From Rhodospirillum centenum SW (GTDB lineage Bacteria; Pseudomonadota; Alphaproteobacteria; Azospirillales; Azospirillaceae): DNA of 64,000 nt. This document shows, in pieces, positions 1-8,096 of the stretch. How positions within the stretch are numbered: the stretch's first letter is position 1; every line of letters begins with the position of its first letter. The stretch lies in NCBI RefSeq assembly GCF_000016185.1, contig NC_011420.2:3837501-3901500 (forward strand), written 5' to 3'. The notes under the pieces are model-generated. The model searched no databases. It worked only from the letters and a program-made list of their open reading frames with translations, and had not been told where the DNA came from. Made by a program: the position numbers and the translations under genes.

Positions 1-2
1 TG

Positions 3-857
3 GACATCTATGCCTCGGGATACCGGGTGGCCGCGGCCCTCCAGCTCGCCCAGGGCGAACACGACGGGGCCCTGGCCGTTCTGGCCCGTGGCGAGCGGAC
101 GGCAGCGGAGCGGGGGCTCGCGCGGCTGGGCCGGCTGATCGCCTGCGAACGTGCCCGCATCCTGACCGCCATGGGGGAGACGGCCTGGGCACGCGACGCC
201 CTGGCACCGCTTCAGGCGGAACTGCCGCTCATGCGCGCCTCACCGGCCGCCTGGCGGGAGCGCCACGCCTTCCTGACGGTCCAGGCCCGGCTGCTGCTGG
301 CGGAGGGGCACCCGCACGCCGCACTGGAGGCCGCCGGCGAGGCCGCGGAGCGGGCGCGGGAGGCCGGCATGACGGTCCACCGGATACAGGCACTCGTCCT
401 GAAGGCCGAAGCCGCCACCCGGCTGGCGGTGGAAAGCGGCGGACCGCACGACACCACCGCCGACCCGGTGGCGGAGCTGGCCCAGGCCCTCACCCTGGCG
501 GCCCCGGAAGGGCTGCGGCAGGTCTTCCTGGAGCACGGCGAACGGCTGGCGCCGCTGCTGCGCGACTGCCTGCGCCGAAGCCGGGAGATCGGGCTGGACA
601 GTCTGGCCCGCGCCTTCGCCGAGGAGCTGGAACGCACCCTGGCGCGGCCCCGCGACGAGGCCGACACGCTGAGCCCGCGCGAGCGCGCCGTGGTCATCGA
701 GCTGTGCCGCGGCGCCTCCAACAAGGAGATCGCCCGGGCGCTGGCCATGACCGAGAACACGGTCAAGTTCCACCTGAAGAACATCTTCGGGAAGCTGGGC
801 GTGGACCGGCGGGCCGCCGCCATCATCACCGCCCGACGCCTGCTCGGCCTGTCCTGA
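3..857 (+). CDS. LuxR-family (LAL/MalT-like) transcriptional regulator, 5' truncated by window edge
   Basis: The frame is open to the left edge of the window, so only the C-terminal 284 residues are visible. The last ~62 residues form a LuxR-type helix-turn-helix: LSPRERAVVIELCRGASNKE, then IARAL, then TENTVKFHLKNIFGKLGVDR. The Ala/Leu/Arg-rich helical part before it (QLAQGEHDGALAVL, AWARDALAPLQAEL, PHAALEAAGEAAERA) looks like the TPR-like ligand-sensing region of LAL or MalT regulators. No receiver domain is visible, but the N-terminus is missing. The gene lies just upstream of, and in line with, the hydantoinase-type run, with a lux-box-like palindrome in between, so it may control that run; this is inference. 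Family call is firm, target is not. Confidence 0.85.
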   Translation, partial: DIYASGYRVAAALQLAQGEHDGALAVLARGERTAAERGLARLGRLIACERARILTAMGETAWARDALAPLQAELPLMRASPAAWRERHAFLTVQARLLLAEGHPHAALEAAGEAAERAREAGMTVHRIQALVLKAEAATRLAVESGGPHDTTADPVAELAQALTLAAPEGLRQVFLEHGERLAPLLRDCLRRSREIGLDSLARAFAEELERTLARPRDEADTLSPRERAVVIELCRGASNKEIARALAMTENTVKFHLKNIFGKLGVDRRAAAIITARRLLGLS

Positions 858-954
858 CCGTTCCCCCTTTCCGGCCCCGACCGAAGGCACCTGTCGGAGA
901 ACGCCGGTGTCCCGGCGCCGCGGGCAGCGGCCGGGAGCGGCCGGCCCTGGCCGC

Positions 955-976
955 CACCTACCCGGACGGGTAGGTG
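955..976. promoter_or_regulatory. Lux-box-like perfect inverted repeat upstream of the hyu locus
   Basis: The arms CACCTACCC and GGGTAGGTG are exact reverse complements around the 4-base centre GGAC. The core has the ACCT-N12-AGGT form of LuxR-family binding sites. It lies 98 bp after the LuxR-type gene and 163 bp before the first hyu-like start. No T-run follows on either side, which speaks against a simple terminator. Binding by the upstream regulator is inferred. Confidence 0.45.
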
Positions 977-1139
977 CGGGTCGGGGCCACCCTGACCCGG
1001 CCCACCCGAATACGGCCCGAATCCACCCGCCGGCCTTTTTGACAAGTCGGTGACGGTCCCGAAGACTTCGAAGCGGGGTCGCCAAGAATCGCGGCCACGG
1101 TTCCAGGTAATCCGGCCCCCGCGGCCGGCGGGAGGGCAG

Positions 1140-2711
1140 ATGCGCATCGGCGTCGATGTCGGCGGAACCAATACGGATGCAGTCCTCATGGACGGGCGCC
1201 GGGTGGTCGCCACCTACAAGTCACCCACGACGGCCGATGTCGGCAGCGGCATCGTCGCCGCCATCCGCGCGGTGCTGGACGCTTCCGGCCTGGGACCGGA
1301 GAGCATCAAGGCGGTGATGATCGGGACGACCCATTTCACCAACGCCTTCGTCGAGCGCAAGCGGCTGCTGCCGGTGGGGATCATCCGGATCGCCCTGCCG
1401 GCGGGCAAGGGCCTGCCGCCCCTGATGGACTGGCCCGAGGACCTGAAGGCCGGCGTCGGCGGCGATGTCGCCCTGGTCGGCGGCGGCCGGGAGTTCGACG
1501 GCCGCCCGATCGCGCCCCTGGACGAGGCGGCGGTGGCCGAAGCCGCCCGCCGCTTCCGGGCGAAGGGACTGACGGCGGTCGCCATCAGTTCGATCTTCGC
1601 CCCGGTCAACCCGGACATGGAGGAGCGCGCCGCCGCCATCGTGCGCGAGCTGCATCCCGACGCGCTCATCACCCTGTCCGGCAGCATCGGCCGGATCGGC
1701 ATGCTGGAGCGCGAGAACGCCACCATCATGAATGCCAGCCTGGCCGAGATGGCGCGGCATGTGGTGGCGTCCTTCCATGCCGCCCTGGCCGAGCTGAAGC
1801 TGGACTGCCCGTTCTTCGTCAGCCAGAACGATGGCACCCTGATGAATGCGGAGACGGTGGCGCGCTTCCCCGTCCTCACCTTCGCGTCGGGTCCCACCAA
1901 CAGCATGCGCGGCGCCGCCTACCTGTCGGGCCTGACGGACGCGCTGGTCATCGACATCGGCGGCACGACCAGCGATGTCGGCATGCTGGTCAAGGGCTTC
2001 CCCCGCGAATCCTCGGTCGCCGTGGACATCGGCGGCGTCCGCACGAACTTCCGGATGCCGGACATCCTCTCCATCGGGCTGGGCGGCGGCAGTCGCGTCC
2101 GGCCTGTGGAGGGGCCGGCGGAGAACCCGGGGGAGGTCAGCGTCCGGGTCGGGCCGGACAGCGTCGGCTACCGTCTGCCGCAGGAGGCCCGCGTCTTCGG
2201 CGGCGAGGTCCTGACCACTTCCGACATCGCGGTCGCGGCCGGCCTTGCCAGCATGGGCGATCCGTCCCGCCTCGCCGGTCTGGACCGCGGGCTGGTCGCG
2301 TCGGCCCTGGCCGAAATCCGGCGCCTGCTGTCCGGCGCCATCGACCGCATGAAGACCAGCGCCACCGACCTGCCGGTCGTGCTGGTGGGCGGCGGCGCCA
2401 TCCTGGTGGACGGGACGCTGCCCGGGGCGGCGCGGATCGTGCGGCCGGAGAACGGCGGCGTCGCCAATGCCATCGGCGCCGCCATCGCGCAGATCGGCGG
2501 CGAGGTCGATCGGGTCTACTCCTACCAGGAGCTGGGCCGCGAGGCGGCCATCGCCAAGGCCAAGGAAGAGGCAGCGGCCATCGCCGTCCGCGCCGGAGCC
2601 GACCCCGGCAGCATCGACATCCGCGACCTGGAGGAGGTGCCGCTGGCCTACCTGCCGGGCGGGGCCGTGCGCATCCGCGCCAAGGCCGTCGGCGACATGG
2701 CCGGAATCTGA
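1140..2711 (+). CDS. Hydantoinase/oxoprolinase family protein, short HyuA-like ATPase (DUF917-associated type)
   Basis: This protein of 523 residues belongs to the ASKHA-fold hydantoinase A/N-methylhydantoinase A family, which couples ATP hydrolysis to opening of cyclic amide rings. The N-terminal phosphate-binding motif MRIGVDVGGTNTDAVLM is at residues 1-17, the second (IDIGGTTSDVGML) near residue 271, and a late glycine-rich motif (VLVGGGAILV) near 413. The ATG at 1140 is chosen over an upstream GTG (1050) because GGAGGG sits just before it and the family motif starts directly after it. It is shorter than full HyuA (~690 residues, as in the gene at 6011), matching the short form usually paired with DUF917. 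The DUF917 gene follows 15 bp downstream. The exact substrate is unknown. Confidence 0.85.
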   Translation: MRIGVDVGGTNTDAVLMDGRRVVATYKSPTTADVGSGIVAAIRAVLDASGLGPESIKAVMIGTTHFTNAFVERKRLLPVGIIRIALPAGKGLPPLMDWPEDLKAGVGGDVALVGGGREFDGRPIAPLDEAAVAEAARRFRAKGLTAVAISSIFAPVNPDMEERAAAIVRELHPDALITLSGSIGRIGMLERENATIMNASLAEMARHVVASFHAALAELKLDCPFFVSQNDGTLMNAETVARFPVLTFASGPTNSMRGAAYLSGLTDALVIDIGGTTSDVGMLVKGFPRESSVAVDIGGVRTNFRMPDILSIGLGGGSRVRPVEGPAENPGEVSVRVGPDSVGYRLPQEARVFGGEVLTTSDIAVAAGLASMGDPSRLAGLDRGLVASALAEIRRLLSGAIDRMKTSATDLPVVLVGGGAILVDGTLPGAARIVRPENGGVANAIGAAIAQIGGEVDRVYSYQELGREAAIAKAKEEAAAIAVRAGADPGSIDIRDLEEVPLAYLPGGAVRIRAKAVGDMAGI

Positions 2712-2726
2712 AGGAAGGGCTGAGCC

Positions 2727-3821
2727 ATGACCATCGACCTGAGCATCCCCGCCCTTCACGACATCGCCCGTGGCGCCGCCTTCCTGGGCACCGGCGGCGG
2801 CGGCGATCCCTATATCGGGCGGCTGCTGGCGCAGCATGCGCTGGCGAAATACGGGGCGCCGCCCGTGGTGGCGCTCCAGGACCTGCCGGACGACGCCAAC
2901 CTCTACACCATCGCCATCATGGGCGCGCCCACGGTGATGGTGGAGAAGCTGGTCGGCGGCGACGAGGTCGGGCTGGCCGTGAAGGCGCTGGAGCAGCACA
3001 CCGGCCGGCCGGCCACCGCCATCCTGCCGGTGGAGATGGGGGGCATCAATTCGCTGCTGCCGGTCAAGCTGGCGGCAGAGCGGGGCCTGCCCGTCGTGGA
3101 TGCCGACGGGATGGGCCGCGCCTTCCCCGAACTCCAGATGGTCACCTTCAACGTGATGGGCATCCCGGCGACGCCCATGGCGCTGGCCAACGAACACGGC
3201 GAGTACAACGTCATCAGCGCCCGCGACGCCAAGTCGGCCGAGGACATGGCCCGGCTGATGGTGATCCACATGGGCGGCGGCGTGGCGTTGTCCTGCTATC
3301 CCATGAGCGGGGCGGAGGCGAAGCGGGCCGCCATCCCCGGCACGCTGTCGCTGGCGCTGGGCATCGGGCAGGCCATCGCCGCCGGGCGGCGCGCCGGCGA
3401 CCCGTTCGAGGCGCTGCTGGGCTATCTGCGCGGCACGGACTACTACCGGCACTGCGCGGTGCTGTTCGACGGCAAGATCGTGGACCTGGTGCGGGAGACG
3501 ACCCGCGGCTTCTCCATCGGCCGGTGCAGCATCGCCGCCGACGGCGCCGCCACGGCGGACATGGAGATCCTCTTCCAGAACGAGAACCTCGTGGCGCGAC
3601 GCGGCGGCCGGACGGTCGCCATCGTGCCCGATCTCGTCACCATGCTCGACCGTGAGACGGCGGAGCCGATCACGACCGAGTCGCTGAAGTACGGGCAGCG
3701 GGTCCGGGTGATCGGGGCGAGCGTGCCCCCGATCATGCGCTCGCCCGCCGCCCTGGCCTGCTTCGGACCCCGCAGCTTCGGGATCGAAGAGGATTTCCAA
3801 CCAATAGAAGACCTCATCTGA
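2727..3821 (+). CDS. DUF917 family protein (partner of HyuA-like ATPase)
   Basis: The 364-residue protein has the DUF917 hallmark GTGGGGDPYIGRLLAQHAL near residues 20-40 and the conserved stretch ILPVEMGGINSLLPVKLAAE, with VDADGMGRAFPELQM after it. DUF917 (PF06032) is, as I recall, now associated with S-methyl-thiohydantoin desulfurase proteins; that naming should be checked. Members are commonly encoded next to HyuA-like ATPases, as here (15-bp gap, same strand). No signal peptide or membrane segment is visible, so it is probably cytoplasmic. The likely job is to work with the upstream ATPase on a hydantoin-like ring, but the substrate cannot be read from sequence. Confidence 0.85.
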   Translation: MTIDLSIPALHDIARGAAFLGTGGGGDPYIGRLLAQHALAKYGAPPVVALQDLPDDANLYTIAIMGAPTVMVEKLVGGDEVGLAVKALEQHTGRPATAILPVEMGGINSLLPVKLAAERGLPVVDADGMGRAFPELQMVTFNVMGIPATPMALANEHGEYNVISARDAKSAEDMARLMVIHMGGGVALSCYPMSGAEAKRAAIPGTLSLALGIGQAIAAGRRAGDPFEALLGYLRGTDYYRHCAVLFDGKIVDLVRETTRGFSIGRCSIAADGAATADMEILFQNENLVARRGGRTVAIVPDLVTMLDRETAEPITTESLKYGQRVRVIGASVPPIMRSPAALACFGPRSFGIEEDFQPIEDLI

Positions 3822-3839
3822 GGCGAAGCGGAGGCTCCA

Positions 3840-5927
3840 TTGCGCACGTCGATCCAGCTCACGTCCCGCCTGCTCACGACGACCACCCTGACGGCACTTC
3901 TCGCCGGGCTGACAGCGGTCCCCGCCGCGGCCCAGTCCGGCCTCGCCATCGAGGAGATCGTCGTCACCGCCCAGAAGCGTGAGGAGCGGTTGCAGGACGT
4001 GCCCGTCTCGGTGACCGCCTTCTCCGCCGACGCGATCGAGGATGCGGGCGTGCGCACGCCGCAGGACTTCATCGCACTGACGCCGAACATCGGGATCGTG
4101 CAGAGCTTCACGGTCGGCAACAGCTTCGTCACGGTCCGCGGCATCTCCCAGATCAACAACAGCGATCCGTCGGTCGCTGTCGTGGTGGACGGGGTGCCGC
4201 AGGCGAACCAGAAGCAGCTCACCCAGCAGCTCTTCGACATCGAGCGGATCGAGGTGCTGAAGGGACCGCAGGGCGCCCTCTACGGCCGCAACTCCATCGG
4301 CGGCGCCATCAACATCATCACCCGGCAGCCCGGCAACGACTTCGAGGGATACACCGAGGCGGGCTATGCCGAGGGCAACACCCGCACCCTGTCGGCCGCG
4401 GCCGGCGGGGCGATCGTCGCCGACAGGCTGTTCTTCCGCGCCGCCGGCTCCTATGCCGACAGCGACGGCCAGATCACGAACGGGTTCCTGGACGAGAAGG
4501 CCGACTTCTACGAGGACAGGACGGGCCGCGCCCAGTTGCGCTGGATCGCCAGCGACAGCGTCACGGTCGATCTGCGCGGATCGATCTCCGACACCGAGGG
4601 CGGCGCCGTCCTCTACAGCCAGTTCCCGACCCTGGGCTTCTCCAACAACGAGAACGTCAAGCCGGACGAGAACCTGCTGGGCCGCAGCGAGCGCGACATG
4701 GGCGATCTCAGCCTGAAGCTCGACTGGGACTTCGGCGCGGCAACGCTGACCTCGATCAGCGCCTACAGCAAGGTCAAGGAGAACTACCGCGGCGACCTGG
4801 ACTTCTCCCGGGTGCAGTCGATCGGCCAGGGTCAGGACCTGGAGGTCGAGATGTGGAGCCAGGAACTGCGCCTGACCTCGCCCGACGACCAGCCGCTGCG
4901 CTGGATCGGCGGCGCCTACATCCTGCAGACGGACCGCGACCTGCGCACCACGGTCTTCCTGGACACCAACAGCACGCTCGCCGGCCTGCAACCGCTGTTC
5001 ATCTTCGGCGACGAATCCAACGACAACCTCGCCTACGCCTTCTTCGGCCAGGCCTCCTATGACGTGACCGACCGCTTCGAACTGTCCGGCGCGCTGCGCT
5101 ACGACAGCGACGAGCGCGAGCAGACCGACCTGCTGCGCAACAACGCGGTGCGCTCCAAGACTTTCAGCGAGTGGCAGCCGAAGGTGACGGCGAAGTACGA
5201 ATGGACGCCGTCGCTGATGACCTACGCCACCTTCTCGACCGGGTTCCGCTCCGGCGGCTACAACGCGCCCACCGTCAACCCCAGCATCTTCCAGAAGGAA
5301 GTCAGCACGAACTACGAGGTGGGCTTCAAGTCCCAGCTCATGGACAACCGCCTGATCCTGAACGGTTCCGCCTTCTACACGAAGCTGGACGACGCACAGA
5401 TCTTCCGGGTCGATCTGACGGCCGGCGCCCAGATCATCGACAATGTGAAGGAAGCCGAGCTGACGGGCTTCGAGCTTGAGTTCCAGGCCCGCCTCGCCGA
5501 AGGCTGGGACGCGTTCGGCGGCGTCGGCGTGACCGACAGCGAGATCAAGGATTTCGACGGAACCCGCGCCTACCGCGGCAACCAGCTTCCGAACAACACC
5601 AAGGCGAAGATCAACGGCGGAACGCAGTACAGCTTCCCCATCACCGACGCGCTGTCCGGCCTGCTGCGCGCCGACGTCGAATACCGCGGCAAGCAGTACT
5701 TCCATGCCGACAACATCGACTACCGCGATCCGGTGACCCTGGTGAACCTGCGCGCCGGGCTGGAGACCGAGCGCTGGTCGCTGACGGCCTATGTGAAGAA
5801 CCTGACCAACAAGCAGTTCTTCACGGAATACGCCGACGGCTTCTGGTCGGGCTCGGCCACCGGCCAGGATCTGGGCCAGCTCTCCCCGCCGCGGCAGTTC
5901 GGCGTGACCGGCCGCGTCCGGTTCTGA
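3840..5927 (+). CDS. TonB-dependent receptor of the hyu locus
   Basis: The 695-residue outer-membrane receptor has a signal peptide ending near AAAQ (about residue 31) and the plug-domain opening EEIVVTAQKREERLQDVPVS typical of IroN/FecA-like receptors. Further plug motifs are VAVVVDGVPQ, IERIEVLKGPQGALYGRN and GGAINIITRQP. The beta-barrel follows and ends in a C-terminal aromatic residue (GRVRF). The start is TTG at 3840, supported by GGAGG five bases upstream; no ATG fits better. It lies between the DUF917 gene (18-bp gap) and hyuA, suggesting it imports the compound the neighbouring enzymes degrade. Specificity is not determinable. Confidence 0.9.
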   Translation: MRTSIQLTSRLLTTTTLTALLAGLTAVPAAAQSGLAIEEIVVTAQKREERLQDVPVSVTAFSADAIEDAGVRTPQDFIALTPNIGIVQSFTVGNSFVTVRGISQINNSDPSVAVVVDGVPQANQKQLTQQLFDIERIEVLKGPQGALYGRNSIGGAINIITRQPGNDFEGYTEAGYAEGNTRTLSAAAGGAIVADRLFFRAAGSYADSDGQITNGFLDEKADFYEDRTGRAQLRWIASDSVTVDLRGSISDTEGGAVLYSQFPTLGFSNNENVKPDENLLGRSERDMGDLSLKLDWDFGAATLTSISAYSKVKENYRGDLDFSRVQSIGQGQDLEVEMWSQELRLTSPDDQPLRWIGGAYILQTDRDLRTTVFLDTNSTLAGLQPLFIFGDESNDNLAYAFFGQASYDVTDRFELSGALRYDSDEREQTDLLRNNAVRSKTFSEWQPKVTAKYEWTPSLMTYATFSTGFRSGGYNAPTVNPSIFQKEVSTNYEVGFKSQLMDNRLILNGSAFYTKLDDAQIFRVDLTAGAQIIDNVKEAELTGFELEFQARLAEGWDAFGGVGVTDSEIKDFDGTRAYRGNQLPNNTKAKINGGTQYSFPITDALSGLLRADVEYRGKQYFHADNIDYRDPVTLVNLRAGLETERWSLTAYVKNLTNKQFFTEYADGFWSGSATGQDLGQLSPPRQFGVTGRVRF

Positions 5928-5959
5928 GGCTGCGCCGGACCCCGGACGAGCGCACCCGT

Positions 5960-5984
5960 CCCGGCGGCTGTCATGGCCGCCGGG
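5960..5984. terminator. Hairpin between TonB receptor and hyuA
   Basis: CCCGGCGGC and GCCGCCGGG form a perfect 9-bp stem around a 7-base loop, 33 bp after the receptor stop. The following TCCCCTTTCC is pyrimidine-rich but not a true T-run. It may attenuate rather than stop transcription into hyuA. Confidence 0.4.
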
Positions 5985-6010
5985 TCCCCTTTCCGCTTCC
6001 GCAAGGACCC

Positions 6011-8092
6011 ATGATGCGCGTCGCAACCGATGTCGGCGGGACCTTCACCGATCTGGTGCTGTGCCGGGAGGACGCCCATGGCGCCATCACCGGCGTCTCC
6101 ACGGTGAAGGTCGACACCACGCCCCCGGACTTCGAGCGGGGGGTGCTGGATGCCCTGCGCACGGCCGACGTGGCGATGGACGGTCTGGGCCTGTTCGTCC
6201 ACGGCACGACGGTGGTCATCAACGCCCTGACCGAGCGCAAGGGCGTCGTCACCGGGCTGATCACGACGGAGGGCTTCCGCGACGTGCTGGAGATCGGGCG
6301 GTCGAACCGGCCCGACCTGTTCAACTTCGCCTTCCGCAAGCCGGTGCCGTTCGTGCCGCGGCACCTGCGCCGGGAAGTCCCCGAGCGGCTGGACGTGAAG
6401 GGCCGGGTCGTGCGGGAGCCGGACCTGTCCGGCCTGCCCGCCATCCTGGACGACTTCCGGGCCGCGGGCGTGGAGGCCGTCGCGGTCTGCCTGCTGCACG
6501 CCTACCGCAACCCGGCGCACGAAGCCGCCGTGGCGGCGGAGATCGCGCGGCTGTGGCCGGAGGTGACCGTCACCGCCTCGCATGCCGTGACGCGGGAATG
6601 GCGCGAGTACGAGCGGACCAGCACGGCCGTGCTGTCCGCCTATGTGAAGCCCGCCGCCGGCCGCTACCTGGACAGGCTGCGGCAGCGCCTGGAGGCCGAC
6701 GGCTTCCGCGGCCGCGCCTACGTGATGCAGTCGAACGGCGGCATCGCCACCCTGGCCGCGGCCCGCGCCAATCCCATCGCCATGGTGGAATCCGGCCCGG
6801 TCGGCGGCATGCTGGCCGCGGCGGCGCTGGGCCGCCTGATCGGGGAGCCCGACGTCATCGCGCTGGACATCGGCGGCACGACGGCGAAATGCACCCTGAT
6901 CCAGGGCGGCGAGCCGCGCATCACCACCGATTACTGGATCGAGCAGACGCCCCGGACCCCCGGCTACGCCATCAAGACGCCGGTCATCGACATCGTGGAG
7001 ATCGGCAACGGCGGCGGCAGCATCGCCTGGGTCGATGCCGGCGGTGCGCTGCATGTCGGGCCGAAGAGCGCCGGCTCCACCCCCGGCCCCGTCGCCTATG
7101 GCCGCGGCGGCACGGAGCCGACGACGACCGACGCCAACCTGCTGACCGGGCGGATCAATCCGGACCGCTTCGCCGGCGGGGCCATCGTCCCCGACCTGCC
7201 GGCCGTGGAGGCCGCCTTCGCCCGCGTGGGGTCCGCCTTCGGTGCCGATGCGGTCGCCACGGCCCGCGGCGTCATCCGCATCGCCAACGCCAACATGGTG
7301 AACGCGCTGAAGCTGGTCTCGCTGAACCGCGGCCACGACCCGCGCGACTTCGCCCTGGTCGCCTTCGGCGGCGGCGGCGCCATGCACGCGGCCCAGCTTG
7401 CGGCCGAGCTTGCCATTCCCCGCGTCGTGATCCCGGTCCATGCCGCCGTCTTCTCGGCCCTGGGCATGCTGATGTCTGACCTGCGGCGGGACTATATCCG
7501 CACCCGCATCCTGCGCCTGGACACCGCCCCGCCCGCCGAGTTGGCGAGCCTGTTCGACGAGCTGGCGGCGGAAGCCGGCGCGGATTTCGGGGAGGACGGC
7601 TTCGCCCCGGAGACGGTGCTGCTGACCCGTCATGTCGATGCCCGCTATCTGGGCCAGGAGCATACGGTCAAGGTGCCGGTGCCCGCGGGCCCGCTGGACG
7701 CGGTCGCCATCGCCGATCTGGTCGAGGCGTTCCATGCCGCGCACCGCCGGGCCTACACCTTCGCGCTGGACGCGCCGGTGGAGATCGTGAACGCGCATCT
7801 GGTCGGCGTCGGCCAGATCGCCAAGCTGGACCTGCCGCCCCGCCCCGTCACCGGCCGCACGGTGGAGACGGCCCGCACCGGCGCCCGCCGGGTCGATTAC
7901 GACGTGGACGGCATCCACGACGCCGCCGTCTACGACCGCGACGCGCTGGAGCCGGGCATGACCCTGGACGGCCCGGCGCTGGTGGAGGAAGGCGCCACCG
8001 TCGCCGTCGTGCCCCCCGGCTGGACCGTGCGGGTGGACACCTTCGGCAATCTCATCCTCGACCGCCGGACCGGCGGCACCCCGGAAAGGTGA
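6011..8092 (+). CDS. hyuA: Hydantoinase/oxoprolinase subunit A (HyuA-type, ATP-dependent)
   Basis: This is a full-length HyuA/5-oxoprolinase N-half protein of 693 residues. Motifs seen: MRVATDVGGTFTDLVLC at the N-terminus, VHGTTVVINALTERKG (residues ~69-84), the nucleotide-binding IALDIGGTTAKCTLI (~284-298), and GNGGGSIAWVD. The C-terminal region carries YLGQEHTVKVPVP, usual for the family. It should form a heteromer with the HyuB subunit encoded 4 bp downstream and hydrolyse a cyclic amide (hydantoin, N-methylhydantoin, 5-oxoproline or acetophenone-like) with ATP. Two ATG codons stand in tandem at 6011 and 6014; either may serve. It is distinct in size and sequence from the shorter paralogue at 1140. 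Confidence 0.9.
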   Translation: MMRVATDVGGTFTDLVLCREDAHGAITGVSTVKVDTTPPDFERGVLDALRTADVAMDGLGLFVHGTTVVINALTERKGVVTGLITTEGFRDVLEIGRSNRPDLFNFAFRKPVPFVPRHLRREVPERLDVKGRVVREPDLSGLPAILDDFRAAGVEAVAVCLLHAYRNPAHEAAVAAEIARLWPEVTVTASHAVTREWREYERTSTAVLSAYVKPAAGRYLDRLRQRLEADGFRGRAYVMQSNGGIATLAAARANPIAMVESGPVGGMLAAAALGRLIGEPDVIALDIGGTTAKCTLIQGGEPRITTDYWIEQTPRTPGYAIKTPVIDIVEIGNGGGSIAWVDAGGALHVGPKSAGSTPGPVAYGRGGTEPTTTDANLLTGRINPDRFAGGAIVPDLPAVEAAFARVGSAFGADAVATARGVIRIANANMVNALKLVSLNRGHDPRDFALVAFGGGGAMHAAQLAAELAIPRVVIPVHAAVFSALGMLMSDLRRDYIRTRILRLDTAPPAELASLFDELAAEAGADFGEDGFAPETVLLTRHVDARYLGQEHTVKVPVPAGPLDAVAIADLVEAFHAAHRRAYTFALDAPVEIVNAHLVGVGQIAKLDLPPRPVTGRTVETARTGARRVDYDVDGIHDAAVYDRDALEPGMTLDGPALVEEGATVAVVPPGWTVRVDTFGNLILDRRTGGTPER

Positions 8093-8096
8093 CCCC

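Noticed and set aside
1221-6026. Very long minus-strand open frame (1601 codons) across the hyu genes
   Set aside because: It runs antisense to three clear genes, has Arg/Gly/His/Asp-rich composition and no family motif. Long antisense frames are expected at this G+C.
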